A DNA stretch of 35,334 nucleotides from assembly GCA_036495445.1 (NCBI GenBank), contig DASXMX010000071.1, positions 1 to 35,334 on the forward strand. Direction: 5' to 3'. Within the stretch, counting starts at the first letter, position 1; every line of letters begins with the position of its first letter. The notes under the pieces were generated by a model. It searched no databases, had not been told where the DNA came from, and saw only the letters and a list, made by a program, of their open reading frames with translations. Shown one piece after another: positions 1-7,668 of this stretch. The position numbers and the translations under genes were made by a program. This DNA comes from DASXMX01 sp036495445. GTDB taxonomy: Bacteria > Planctomycetota > Phycisphaerae > Tepidisphaerales > Tepidisphaeraceae.

Positions 1-270
1 CACGACGAGTATCTCTACCACGTCGTCAAGGACTACCTCCCGGCCGAAGGGCTGGCGATGATCCGCTATCACTCGTTCTACGCCGCCCACCGGGAGGGGG
101 CGTACGGGCACCTGATGAATGACCGCGACCGCCAGATGTTCGCCTGGGTCCGCAATTTCAACCCCTACGACTTGTACTCCAAGGGCGAAACCCGCCCCGA
201 CGTCGCCGTCCTGCGACCCTTCTACGAAGACCTCATCGCCGAGTTCTTCCCCAAGCCGCTGCGGTGGTAG
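1..270 (+). CDS. Myo-inositol oxygenase, C-terminal part (5' end outside window)
   Basis: The reading frame is open from base 1 and ends at a TAG at 268-270, giving the last 89 residues. It matches the C-terminus of myo-inositol oxygenase (MIOX), the di-iron enzyme that cleaves myo-inositol to D-glucuronate. Seen directly are HDEYLY at the window start, IRYHSFY, FNPYDLYSKG and a final LRW. By my recalled alignment to mouse MIOX, fragment residues His1, His24 and Asp57 correspond to iron ligands His194, His220 and Asp253, so this half of the active site is intact. The end of the protein matches the usual MIOX end, so nothing is lost on this side. The N-terminal half with the other ligands lies upstream of the window. 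The next complete feature is a transposon remnant on the other strand, so no operon partner is visible downstream. Confidence 0.93.
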   Translation, partial: HDEYLYHVVKDYLPAEGLAMIRYHSFYAAHREGAYGHLMNDRDRQMFAWVRNFNPYDLYSKGETRPDVAVLRPFYEDLIAEFFPKPLRW

Positions 271-392
271 CCGCTCGCGCAACACCAGCCCAAAACCTGT
301 GTTTCGTGGCGCTTTTCATCGCTTCCAAGCACCCCCAAAAACACGCTTCTTGCGTATAAACCAAAACTTGCAATACGGTTATCCATCTCAAT

Positions 393-414
393 ACCGCGCC
401 ACATGTGGCGCGGT
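393..414. repeat. 22-bp perfect palindrome beside the IS110-like remnant
   Basis: Bases 393-414 read the same on both strands, centred on ACATGT with arms ACCGCGCC and GGCGCGGT. It lies two bases beyond the stop of the IS110-like fragment at 416. It has no T-tract, so it is a poor intrinsic terminator. It could be a sub-terminal element of the vanished insertion sequence or a protein-binding site. The palindrome itself is certain; its role is not. Confidence 0.6.
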
Positions 415-415
415 C

Positions 416-706
416 TCATCCGCAGGCCGGATCGGAATGGTGACGAAGCCGGTACCGTTGGCGTTCGATTGCATCCTGGATGAACTGGCGTCTGGCTGGA
501 AGACGCACCGGTCCGAGGTCGGTTGCGATCTTCTTGCGTTTGTCGCTGCCGCGTCGCACCCGCTCGCAGACCGCCTTCATCCACGTCCCGGTCCGCACCC
601 CCATCCAGCCGACCTGCACCAACAACGCCCGCAGGGTGGGGTTGCCCCGGCGGCTGAATGTGCCTCTCCCGGCAGCTTGAACGACCAACGAAGCCACTTC
701 TCGCAC
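416..706 (-). pseudogene. IS110-family transposase remnant (C-terminal piece)
   Basis: A 96-codon frame on the minus strand carries the motif run SRRGNPTLRALLVQVGW followed by WMKAVCERVRRG and KRKKIA. This resembles the C-terminal IS116/IS110/IS902 domain (Transposase_20), whose pattern is a KxGNxxLRxLLVxxAW motif followed by a basic stretch. After KKIA the match fades, and there is no N-terminal DEDD catalytic domain anywhere upstream, so this cannot be an active transposase. The nominal start is a GTG at 706 without a ribosome-binding site. The remnant begins just past the point where the neighbouring sigma-factor gene breaks off, which suggests that this element truncated that gene. A chance frame in GC-rich DNA is possible but unlikely given the motif. 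Confidence 0.55.
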
Positions 707-721
707 ATCTCGGCGTTGCCT

Positions 722-1422
722 TTAATTCCCCATCAATCGGGCGTAACGGATCGAGAAATCCGTGTCCTCGGCCCACCGGGTTTCAGCCAGCGGCGCCGCC
801 ACGTCGGACGCCTCATCGAACCCTCCCGCATCGGCCAGCGCGCGGGCGCCACGCCTTCGCGCACGTCGTCCCAGTTCCAGGTGGCGCGATCCTGTTCCTC
901 CAGCAGCAGGATGGCGCCGTCGTGAGCGATGCGCGCGGCGAAGCACGCGGCGTGGAAGCACATCAGCGCGAGCAACGCATGCGCCGCCGGGACATCGCCG
1001 ACCGGATGGGCGGCGAGCATCTGCGCCAGGCGCCGTGCCTCGTCGCAAACGTCGCGGCGGATCGGCATGTCGCCGTGCGTGGCGTGGCAGCCCTGACTGA
1101 ACAGCAGGTAGACGACCGCGAGGACCGCGTCCAATCGAGCGCGAAGCTGGGCCGCGGGCGGCGTGTCGAAGCCCACGTCCAGTTCGCGCAGCCGATCCCG
1201 CGCTCGCTCGATTCGCTTCTGGATGTTGGAGTCGGTGGTGAGGAGCGCGCGGGCGATCTCCGCGGTGCCGAAGCCGCAGAGCGTCCGCAGCGCGAGGGCG
1301 GCGTGGACGACATCCTCGACCAGGTCGAGCCGGCGCAGGCCGAGCGACCGGGCCAGCACGGCGCTGACCCGGCCGAACTCGTGCCGGAAAAAGTGCTCGA
1401 CCAGCGTGCGCGGTTCGCTCAT
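722..1422 (-). pseudogene. ECF42-type sigma factor, internally deleted and frameshifted
   Basis: The frame opens at ATG 1422 with a region-2-like start (EHFFRHEFGRVSAVLARSL, then DLVEDVVH). It then jumps directly into the region-4 sequence LRTLCGFGTAEIARALL and NIQKRIERARDRLREL. The roughly 100 residues that normally separate these (rest of sigma 2 and the linker) are missing. Further on, LDAVLAVVYLLFSQG and HDGAILLLEEQDR are typical of the ECF42 C-terminal extension. Near base 860 the good sequence moves to another frame (DAGGFDEASDV..., EDTDFSIRYARLM) and ends at a stop at 722, without the TPR-like tail that makes ECF42 proteins about 400 residues long. The uninterrupted frame runs on to 733. 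Its ATG overlaps the stop of the YCII gene (ATGA), the usual ECF42 arrangement. I judge it non-functional. Confidence 0.75.
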
Positions 1423-1745
1423 GCGTAGCCCGCCAACTCACGAATCTCGATCGTGTGCCCGGGCGGACAGGCACGGGCGATCGCCAGGGCGGCGTCGTAG
1501 TTCTCGGCCTGGATCATCGTGTAGCTGACGATGATCTCCTTGGCTTCGACATAGGGGCCGTCGGTCACGAGTCCATTCTTCAAGACGCGGCCCGTGTGCT
1601 GCAAACCGTCACCCCCGGGCACAATCGCGGAACTGAACTCCTGCATCCAGGCGTACCAGGCCTGCTGCAAGGCCTGCATTTCCTCGGGAGACGGCTTGGC
1701 CCGGCGCTCCGTGGATTCACGATAGATGAACAAGAACTTCGCCAT
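1419..1745 (-). CDS. YCII/DGPF-domain protein
   Basis: This encodes 108 residues starting MAKFLFIYRES. The signature stretch VTDGPYVEAKEIIVSY is the DGPF motif of the YCII-related family, small dimeric ferredoxin-like-fold proteins of uncertain biochemical role. I chose ATG 1745 because the homologous sequence begins there and GGAG lies about 11 bases upstream; a longer frame to 1817 has no support. These proteins are repeatedly encoded next to ECF42 sigma factors, and here the stop overlaps the start of such a gene, so the pair was once translationally coupled. Because the sigma partner is broken, this protein is probably an orphan now. It looks intact over its full length. Confidence 0.85.
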   Translation of the reverse strand: MAKFLFIYRESTERRAKPSPEEMQALQQAWYAWMQEFSSAIVPGGDGLQHTGRVLKNGLVTDGPYVEAKEIIVSYTMIQAENYDAALAIARACPPGHTIEIRELAGYA

Positions 1746-2080
1746 TTGGGTGCTCCAGACGGTGTCGCATGCGTGGGCGGCGGCCTGTCCCCCGCCCAAC
1801 GTGAATACAACGAACACGCCGCGACCATTCGGACACCGGCGCGCGAAAAAATATCGACGAGCCTTTCAGTCCCTGCCGGACGGCATATCGCCACGTGACG
1901 CTCGGCAAGCAAAATACGCCGGATCGGCGTCGCGGGGCGACCGGGTGCTGAGACCGCCTCTAACCGGACGATATGAGGGCGTGTCTCAGACGGTGTGGCC
2001 GCCGCGTGTGGATCGGACGCCGGACGCTGGGAATTGGCCGCCGCGAGCCGCATGAGGGCATCGGGTACGAAGGAACCTTT
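1746..2080. other. Divergent intergenic region, no gene seen
   Basis: This 335-base gap separates the minus-strand YCII gene from the plus-strand exported protein gene, so it must hold both promoters. I see an A-rich patch at about 1846-1855 and a loose TGAGAC/GTCTCA inverted pair about 35 bases apart around 1949-1988, but no convincing promoter, terminator or small gene. Open frames crossing it have no ribosome-binding sites or family resemblance. Confidence 0.4.
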
Positions 2081-2968
2081 ATGAAAACGCGAATCTGGAT
2101 CGCAGCATGTGCGTTGCTTTGGGCGGCGTCGCTGACGTGGGGCCAGGCCGGCCCGTATCTTCCGCCTCCCCCGGCGCTGCCGCCCGCGACGGGGCCCGCG
2201 GCCGCGCCGCCACCGCCGGCGGTTGCGCCGGCGCTCCCTGAACCGCAGCCGCAGCCCCAGCCGGTTGCACCGGCGCCGCCCGCCGCGCTGCCACCCGCGG
2301 GGCCGGTGGATTTCGATCGGATGGACCGCGACGCCCGGGCCACCCTCGAATCGGCCCACGCGGCGGTGGACGCGTACGTCCGCGCGGCGGACGACGCGGT
2401 CCAACAGCAGTTGAACGCCAACCCGGACGACCAATCCGCCCACGCGGTGACCGAAGCCGAGCGGCGGCGGCTCGAAGATGCGCGGGCGCTGGGCCGGCCC
2501 GAAGGGATCCGCCACGCCGCCGAGGCGTATAACCGCGCCTACGCGCACGAGCAGGAGATCCGCAACGCCGCCTACGCGGCCAGCGCCAGCTACCAGCGGG
2601 CCCGCGCCCTGGCCGCGGAATTCGCACCCGCCCCCGCGCCGGCCGCCACGGGCGTACCGCCGGTCGCTGGTGATGATCTGTCGCGCCGCATCGCCGACGC
2701 GATCGCCGACCGGCGGCTCTGCACCGGGATGACGCTCGACGACGCGATCCGCGCGATGGGCGCGCCGCCGGTGCGGGTAGACTCCGTCGGCAACATCAAC
2801 CACTACCGCTGGCCCGTCCGTGGCCGGAGCGGCACCGTCACCGAATGGCACCGCGACTCGTTTGGCCGGCGGTACGCCGTCGACGTGCCCCAGTATGGCA
2901 CCGTCGGCTACTGGAACGCCACCCTCATCGACGGCCGCACGACCGAGGTCACGTACTCGCGATATTGA
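2081..2968 (+). CDS. Exported Pro/Ala-rich protein with a BamE/SmpA-like C-terminal motif
   Basis: The 295-residue product starts at ATG 2081, preceded by AAGGA with good spacing. Residues 1-22 form a signal peptide (MKTRIWIAACALLWAASLTWG). Residues about 25-75 are very rich in proline and alanine, like a flexible wall or periplasmic linker. Residues about 80-200 are Ala/Glu/Arg-rich and probably helical. The C-terminal 80 residues are different: CTGMTLDDAIRAMGAPP followed by alternating beta-like sequence (INHYRWPV, YAVDVPQYGTVGYW) resembles the GMs-x-x-x-V-x-x-x-LG-x-P pattern of SmpA/OmlA/BamE small beta proteins. I infer an envelope protein that sits in the periplasm; its partner is unknown. 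The resemblance is by pattern only. Confidence 0.75.
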   Translation: MKTRIWIAACALLWAASLTWGQAGPYLPPPPALPPATGPAAAPPPPAVAPALPEPQPQPQPVAPAPPAALPPAGPVDFDRMDRDARATLESAHAAVDAYVRAADDAVQQQLNANPDDQSAHAVTEAERRRLEDARALGRPEGIRHAAEAYNRAYAHEQEIRNAAYAASASYQRARALAAEFAPAPAPAATGVPPVAGDDLSRRIADAIADRRLCTGMTLDDAIRAMGAPPVRVDSVGNINHYRWPVRGRSGTVTEWHRDSFGRRYAVDVPQYGTVGYWNATLIDGRTTEVTYSRY

Positions 2969-3044
2969 TCAGCAGCCCGCGGCGCGAGGAGGCATTCTCG
3001 GATCCGTTGCAAGCACGTAGAATGTTCCGATCGCCGAAGCGCAA

Positions 3045-3650
3045 ATGACCAAGCGTTCCTCAGTCAAGCGTTCTCACCACCATCTCAAGCACCTGGTCGA
3101 GGAAACCGTCTCCGAACGGTTCAACCTCGGACGGCGCGGGCTGGCGTTCTTCGTGGACGAGGTTGAAGTCCACGGCAGTCCGCCGGAACGGCTCCGGGTT
3201 TGGGCCTCGCTTCACTTTCTACCCAATGGGTCGCCGTTTTGCTGTTGCGAACCGTGCTGTCATGTCCCGCAGCATCCGCCATTCGGCGACGAGATCGGCG
3301 ACGCGATCCGCCGCCGCCTGGGATTGCAGTCGGCGGTCGTGGTGGAATTCGCCGCGATCCGGCCCGTGGTGCAGGAGTTGGTGGAGTTCGATGACGTGCT
3401 TGGCGGAGACACGCCGATCGGGAACGCCGCAGACATCGACCAGCGCGACCCGCTCGGCCGCACGGCGTTGATGCGTGCGGCAGCCCGCGGATATGACCAT
3501 CAGGTTGAGCAACTGCTGGCCACGGGTGCCGATCCGTCCGTTGTTGACCACCGGGGCCGCGGCGTTCTCGAACAGGCCCGGCCGGGGTGGATCAGCACGA
3601 TGATCGAGCAGGCGCTTGCGAAGCGGACTGCCTATCCGAGACCGATTTGA
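3045..3650 (+). CDS. Ankyrin-repeat protein with an N-terminal Cys-cluster domain
   Basis: The 201-residue product starts at ATG 3045; the ribosome-binding site is weak. Residues 1-115 form a domain of unknown function containing HFLPNGSPFCCCEPCCH (Cys66-68, Cys71, Cys72, His73), which could bind metal. Residues about 127-175 carry one ankyrin repeat plus part of a second: DPLGRTALMRAAARGY, then VEQLLATGADPSVVDHRG. Ankyrin units mediate protein contacts, but one and a half repeats is short, so they may cap another fold. There is no signal peptide, so it is probably cytoplasmic. The small membrane-protein gene that follows begins two bases after this stop, so the two are very likely co-translated. 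Confidence 0.75.
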   Translation: MTKRSSVKRSHHHLKHLVEETVSERFNLGRRGLAFFVDEVEVHGSPPERLRVWASLHFLPNGSPFCCCEPCCHVPQHPPFGDEIGDAIRRRLGLQSAVVVEFAAIRPVVQELVEFDDVLGGDTPIGNAADIDQRDPLGRTALMRAAARGYDHQVEQLLATGADPSVVDHRGRGVLEQARPGWISTMIEQALAKRTAYPRPI

Positions 3651-3651
3651 A

Positions 3652-3858
3652 ATGCCATCACAGCAACGGATTCTCGCGGCACTCTGTCTCATTGCACCAT
3701 TTGCGGCTCTGGTCGTAGTTCAGCTTGCAACGGGGAATGCGCTACGGGGGCGAGGACGTTCGATTCGTCGCGACGATCAACCGGCGTTATTCCGTAGCGC
3801 GATTCGTTTCCAGATCATCTTTCTGGTGGTTGTGCTTCTGCTGCTGATCTTCGGCTGA
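3652..3858 (+). CDS. Small two-helix membrane protein
   Basis: The 68-residue product starts at ATG 3652, one base after the previous gene's TGA, so translational coupling can replace a ribosome-binding site. Hydrophobic segments at about residues 8-25 (LAALCLIAPFAALVVVQLA) and 50-67 (FQIIFLVVVLLLLIFG) flank a short basic loop (RGRGRSIRRDDQ). That pattern fits a hairpin in the inner membrane with the basic loop inside. I do not recognise the family. The tight link to the ankyrin-type gene suggests that the two products act together, for instance as membrane anchor and soluble partner. Confidence 0.6.
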   Translation: MPSQQRILAALCLIAPFAALVVVQLATGNALRGRGRSIRRDDQPALFRSAIRFQIIFLVVVLLLLIFG

Positions 3859-3929
3859 GAGCGTGGCTGGGAAAATAGTGGGTTGAGATTCCTCCTGCTC
3901 CGCGAACCCGGGTAGTCCGGCATGCCTGC

Positions 3930-4763
3930 TCATAACAGGTAATCCCCGTCACGGTACGGATTGTCGTAGGCAACCGACCGGTAATCCCGGTCGTTTTTTT
4001 TGATGGCTTGGTTGTTTTGCCTCGCTTCCTCGAACAGTTCGTACGGATCTTTGGTGGGATTCACGAATTCGCCGAGCACTCCTTCGAAACCGGCGGAAAG
4101 AACGCCAATCAATCCGGCGAAGATCGCCATGGCAGGCAGAAATACCAACATCGCCGCGGCCTTACCGGCCGGGGTGACGGGATCCACCGCCGCGCAGTTC
4201 ATCGTGGTCAGAGCGACTTTGACAAACGAGTCGTACAGGTTGTCGAACTTGGAGCCTGGGGCGTTCTTCTCGCATTCAAATAAGAGCACGGTCCCAAACA
4301 GCACCACCACCAGCATGGCGAACGCCAGCGACTTGATTTGCGTTTTCACACGGTAGAAAACGAGGGCGACCAGTTGCATCGAACGGCTGTATCGGAAGTA
4401 TTTCAGCAGCCGCAGGATCCGCATCGCGCGGATGATCCCCAGCCAACCCCACGGAACGAAAAACCCCACCCAGAAAGGCAGGATGGCCAGCAGGTCGATC
4501 ACGCCCAGGGCTGAGGTGGGGTATTTCCGCCCGTTGCGCTGCCAACGGAACAGGTATTCCCACGTCATCAGCGAGGCGACCACCCGTTCCGACCAGAGAA
4601 AGAACGAGTGGCCCGCCCGGCTGTTGATCGATCCGCCATGCAGTTCGATCAGGTAAAGCGCGATGCTGTACCAGATCAGCGCCTTGAAGAACGGATCAAA
4701 ACGACGAAGCCTTATCCTGCCCGCGTCGGTTTGCTCTCCTGATTGCAGCATGAGCGATGACAC
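3930..4763 (-). CDS. Six-helix ion-channel-like protein with a non-canonical selectivity filter
   Basis: The 277-residue product has the layout of a voltage-gated cation channel. It has several hydrophobic helices, then an S4-like segment with spaced arginines (IIRAMRILRLLKYFRYSRS), an S5 helix (SLAFAMLVVVLFGTVLLF), a pore-loop region and an S6 helix (MLVFLPAMAIFAGLIGVL). In K+ channels the pore loop reads TTVGYGD; here the corresponding stretch is LTTMNCAAVDPVTPAGK. The flanking TT and D-x-V-T are retained but the GYG core is gone, so K+ selectivity cannot be assumed. The start is a GTG at 4763; an ATG at 4751 is an alternative. It lies 31 bases downstream of katG on the same strand and may share its transcript. 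It could also be a sensor or a non-conducting relative. Confidence 0.8.
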   Translation of the reverse strand: MSSLMLQSGEQTDAGRIRLRRFDPFFKALIWYSIALYLIELHGGSINSRAGHSFFLWSERVVASLMTWEYLFRWQRNGRKYPTSALGVIDLLAILPFWVGFFVPWGWLGIIRAMRILRLLKYFRYSRSMQLVALVFYRVKTQIKSLAFAMLVVVLFGTVLLFECEKNAPGSKFDNLYDSFVKVALTTMNCAAVDPVTPAGKAAAMLVFLPAMAIFAGLIGVLSAGFEGVLGEFVNPTKDPYELFEEARQNNQAIKKNDRDYRSVAYDNPYRDGDYLL

Positions 4764-4794
4764 TGTTCCGTCCGCGGGCGAGGACGCGGCCGCA

Positions 4795-7044
4795 TCACGC
4801 CAGGTCGAATCGGTCCAGGTTCATCACCTTGTTCCAAGCCGCGACGAAGTCCTGGACGAACTTCTGCTGACTGTCGGAACAGGCGTAAACCTCGGCTTGT
4901 GCGCGGAGCTCGGCGTTGGCGCCGAAGACCAGGTCAACGCGGGTGGCGGTCCATTTCAGGTCGCCGGAGGCGCGGTCGCGGCCTTCGAACAAGTCGGCTT
5001 CTGCGGAAGTGGGCTTCCACTCGATGCGCATGTCCAGGAGGTTCACGAAGAAGTCGTTGGTCAGGGCTTCGGAGCGCTTGGTGAAGACGCCGTGGGGGGA
5101 CTGGCCGGCGTTGGCGTTGAGGACGCGCAGGCCGCCGATCAGGACGGTCATCTCCGGGGCGGTCAGCGTCAGCAGTTGGGCCCTGTCGATCAGCAGGTGC
5201 TCGGCGGGAATGGTGGATTTCCACTTGAGGTAGTTGCGGAACCCATCGGCCTGCGGCTCCAGTACAGCGGAGGATTCGACGTCGGTCTGATCCTGCGACG
5301 CATCCATCCGGCCGGGAGTGAACGGAACCGTCACGTTCTGCCCGGCGTTCTTCGCGGCCTTTTCGACGCCGGCACAGCCGGCCAGCACGATCAGGTCCGC
5401 CAGCGAGACCTTTTTGCCGCCCGTCTGGGCGCGGTTGAATTCGCTCTGAATGCCTTCGAGCGTTTTGAGCACCCGCGCCAGTTGGGTGGGTTGGTTGACG
5501 GCCCAGTCCTTCTGGGGGGAAAGGCGAATGCGGGCGCCGTTGGCGCCGCCGCGTTTGTCGGAGCCGCGGAAGGTGGATGCGGAGGCCCAGGCAGTGGAGA
5601 TCAACTCCGAGACCGACAAACCCGAAGCAAGCACCTTGGCGTTGAGTGCGGCGATGTCGTTCGCGTCGATCAGCTTGTGATTGACGGAGGGGATCGGGTC
5701 CTGCCAGATGAGTTCCTCGGCTGGCACCTCCGGGCCCAGGTAACGGGCCCGCGGGCCCATGTCGCGGTGGGTCAGCTTAAACCACGCGCGGGCGAAGGCG
5801 TCGGCCAGCTCATCGGGGCGCGCGAGGAAGCGGCGGCAGATCTTCTCGTAAACGGGGTCCATGCGCAGGGCGACGTCGGTCGTCAGCATGGTGGGCCGCC
5901 GCTTCTTCGACGGGTCGAACGGATCGGGAATGATCGCGTCGGCGCCCTTGGCCACCCACTGATGGGCGCCGGCAGGGCTCTTGCTCAGTTCCCACTCAAA
6001 GCCGAACAGGTTTTCGAGGAAATTGTTGCTCCACTTGGTCGGCGTCTTGGTCCAGGTGACTTCCAGCCCGCTGGTGATCGTGTTAGGGCCGCTGCCGGTG
6101 CCGAAACTGTTCCGCCAACCGAGGCCCATCGTTTCGAGGCCGGCCCCTTCCGGTTCCGGGCCGACGTGCGACGTGGGGGCGGCGCCGTGGGTCTTGCCGA
6201 AGGAATGTCCACCGATGATGAGGGCGGCGGTTTCCTCGTCGTTCATGGCCATGCGGCCGTAGGTCACGCGGATGTCGAAGGCGGCCTTGAGCGGATCGGG
6301 ATTGCCGTCGGGGCCATCGGGGTTGACGTAAATCAGCCCCATCTGCACCGCGGCCAGCGGATTCTCGAGATTGCGCCCGTGGGTCTTTCCGTCGGCGTCG
6401 TCGTCGGAGACGGTCACGCCGCCCGGCTTCTCGACGCCCTCGGACCCGTGGGCGTAGCGGACGTCGCCCCCGAGCCAGGTGGATTCGGAGCCCCAGTAGA
6501 CGTCGCGGTCCGGCTCCCAAGTGTCCTCGCGGCCACCGCCGAAGCCGAATGTTTTGAATCCCATCGTTTCCAGGGCGACGTTGCCGGTGAGGATCATCAG
6601 GTCCGCCCAGGAGATCTTGCGGCCATATTTCTGCTTGATCGGCCAGAGCAGCCGGCGGGCCTTGTCGAGACTGACGTTGTCGGGCCAGCTATTGAGCGGC
6701 GCGAACCGCTGCTGCCCCCGCCCGCCGCCCCCGCGGCCGTCGCCGGTGCGGTAGGTGCCGGCGCTGTGCCACGCCATGCGGATGAACAGCGGGCCGTAAT
6801 GGCCGAAGTCGGCGGGCCACCAATCCTGGGAATGGGTCATCAGCGCCGCCAGATCGCGCTTCACCGCCGCCAGGTCGAGGCTGTTGAACTCCTTGCGGTA
6901 ATCGAAGCCCTTGCCCATTGGGTTGGACTTCGCGGAATGCTGGTGCAGCAGGTCGACCCTCAACTGCTTCGGCCACCAATCGCGGTTCGACATGCCGTGG
7001 GTGGCCGGCGCGGGATGGAACGGGCATTTGGTTTCTGTGGACAT
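4795..7044 (-). CDS. katG: Catalase-peroxidase KatG
   Basis: The 749-residue product is a full-length bifunctional haem catalase-peroxidase that destroys hydrogen peroxide. The distal triad is in RMAWHSAGTYR (Arg89, Trp92, His93). The proximal haem ligand is His280 in GGHSFGKTHGAA. The Met-Tyr-Trp cross-link needed for catalase activity can form from Trp92, Tyr239 (GLIYVNPDGP) and Met265 (GRMAMNDEE). The spacing between Tyr, Met and the proximal His matches that of well-studied KatGs. The haem-free C-terminal half (about residues 430-749) is also complete. ATG 7044 is preceded by GAGGT about 10 bases upstream. There is no signal peptide, so it is cytoplasmic. A 7-bp-stem hairpin lies in its leader (7073-7101). 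An ion-channel-like gene follows on the same strand. Confidence 0.98.
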   Translation of the reverse strand: MSTETKCPFHPAPATHGMSNRDWWPKQLRVDLLHQHSAKSNPMGKGFDYRKEFNSLDLAAVKRDLAALMTHSQDWWPADFGHYGPLFIRMAWHSAGTYRTGDGRGGGGRGQQRFAPLNSWPDNVSLDKARRLLWPIKQKYGRKISWADLMILTGNVALETMGFKTFGFGGGREDTWEPDRDVYWGSESTWLGGDVRYAHGSEGVEKPGGVTVSDDDADGKTHGRNLENPLAAVQMGLIYVNPDGPDGNPDPLKAAFDIRVTYGRMAMNDEETAALIIGGHSFGKTHGAAPTSHVGPEPEGAGLETMGLGWRNSFGTGSGPNTITSGLEVTWTKTPTKWSNNFLENLFGFEWELSKSPAGAHQWVAKGADAIIPDPFDPSKKRRPTMLTTDVALRMDPVYEKICRRFLARPDELADAFARAWFKLTHRDMGPRARYLGPEVPAEELIWQDPIPSVNHKLIDANDIAALNAKVLASGLSVSELISTAWASASTFRGSDKRGGANGARIRLSPQKDWAVNQPTQLARVLKTLEGIQSEFNRAQTGGKKVSLADLIVLAGCAGVEKAAKNAGQNVTVPFTPGRMDASQDQTDVESSAVLEPQADGFRNYLKWKSTIPAEHLLIDRAQLLTLTAPEMTVLIGGLRVLNANAGQSPHGVFTKRSEALTNDFFVNLLDMRIEWKPTSAEADLFEGRDRASGDLKWTATRVDLVFGANAELRAQAEVYACSDSQQKFVQDFVAAWNKVMNLDRFDLA

Positions 7045-7072
7045 GTATGTTACCTCACGTCGATTGCTATCG

Positions 7073-7101
7073 GCCGGCGAGTCCCCTTGTTGCCCGCCGG
7101 C
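7073..7101 (-). promoter_or_regulatory. Hairpin in the katG leader
   Basis: GCCGGCG at 7073-7079 pairs perfectly with CGCCGGC at 7095-7101 across a 15-base loop. On the katG transcript this falls 28-57 bases before the start codon, inside or just before the leader. It has no T-tract on the minus strand, so it is not an obvious terminator. It might affect mRNA stability or translation, or be chance in GC-rich DNA. No clear OxyR, PerR or Fur box could be identified by eye in the 7045-7338 gap. Confidence 0.3.
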
Positions 7102-7338
7102 TCCTGACCATGACTTAAACCGAGGACGCGACTTATTCTATCTCCCCGCTCGCGCCGGTGAAATCGAGCGGCGTCGAATTGACGACAGAACGGCGGGGTC
7201 AGCCGCGTTGTTGTCACGCTGGCGTCGGACGAGAAGAAGGGGACGCAAGGACGAGGGAGGAACATATACGCCGTCCGCCTGGCCGGCTCCGGACTGTGTT
7301 CACGCCGGGTTTTGTCTCCGTATTGCGCGATTCTTAGG

Positions 7339-7668
7339 ATGCCATGGATGCGGTGGATTCTCGTGGCCTCTTTCCTCCTGCTGATTGTCGTGAGCGCACC
7401 CGGTCGGATTCTCAGGGCGATCGCCGCGGCTCAGGGGAAGGACCCGGTGCATGGGCCGGCGTATTGGGCCTGCGGCGCCGCCGTGAACGCGTTCGTCGGC
7501 CTGGCAGGGCTGTATTGGCAGCGATATCGGGCACGGGCTCTGCAAGCGAAGGCTCGACGGTTACGAGGCGAATGCCCCCTGTGCGGCTACAACCTGACCG
7601 GCAATGTCTCGGGCACCTGCCCGGAATGCGGGGCGCCCGTGCTACAGAGGCGGAAGTCGATCCGATGA
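7339..7668 (+). CDS. Small membrane protein with C-terminal zinc ribbon
   Basis: The 109-residue product starts at ATG 7339; ATG 7348 and TTG 7312 are alternatives and none has a clear ribosome-binding site. Helix one is about residues 5-20 (RWILVASFLLLIVVSA) and helix two about 41-60 (AYWACGAAVNAFVGLAGLYW). The tail contains CPLCGYNLTGNVSGTCPECG (Cys79, Cys82, Cys94, Cys97), a two-knuckle zinc ribbon. This architecture is very common in Planctomycetota and its function is not known to me. The TGA overlaps an ATG at 7665 that opens a truncated MIRRLF-type gene, a family often found paired with or fused to such ribbons; the fused form is at 13749-14354. Confidence 0.75.
   Translation: MPWMRWILVASFLLLIVVSAPGRILRAIAAAQGKDPVHGPAYWACGAAVNAFVGLAGLYWQRYRARALQAKARRLRGECPLCGYNLTGNVSGTCPECGAPVLQRRKSIR

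Noticed and set aside
1580..2851. A 423-codon minus-strand open frame over the exported protein gene and the intergenic region
   Set aside because: It crosses two other genes' ends and is Arg/Gly-rich noise. The plus-strand gene has a ribosome-binding site and signal peptide.
4663..7107. An 814-codon open frame on the plus strand across katG
   Set aside because: It is antisense to a full-length catalase-peroxidase with all catalytic residues. Its Gly/Val/Ala/Gln-rich translation has no motifs; long antisense frames are expected in GC-rich coding DNA.
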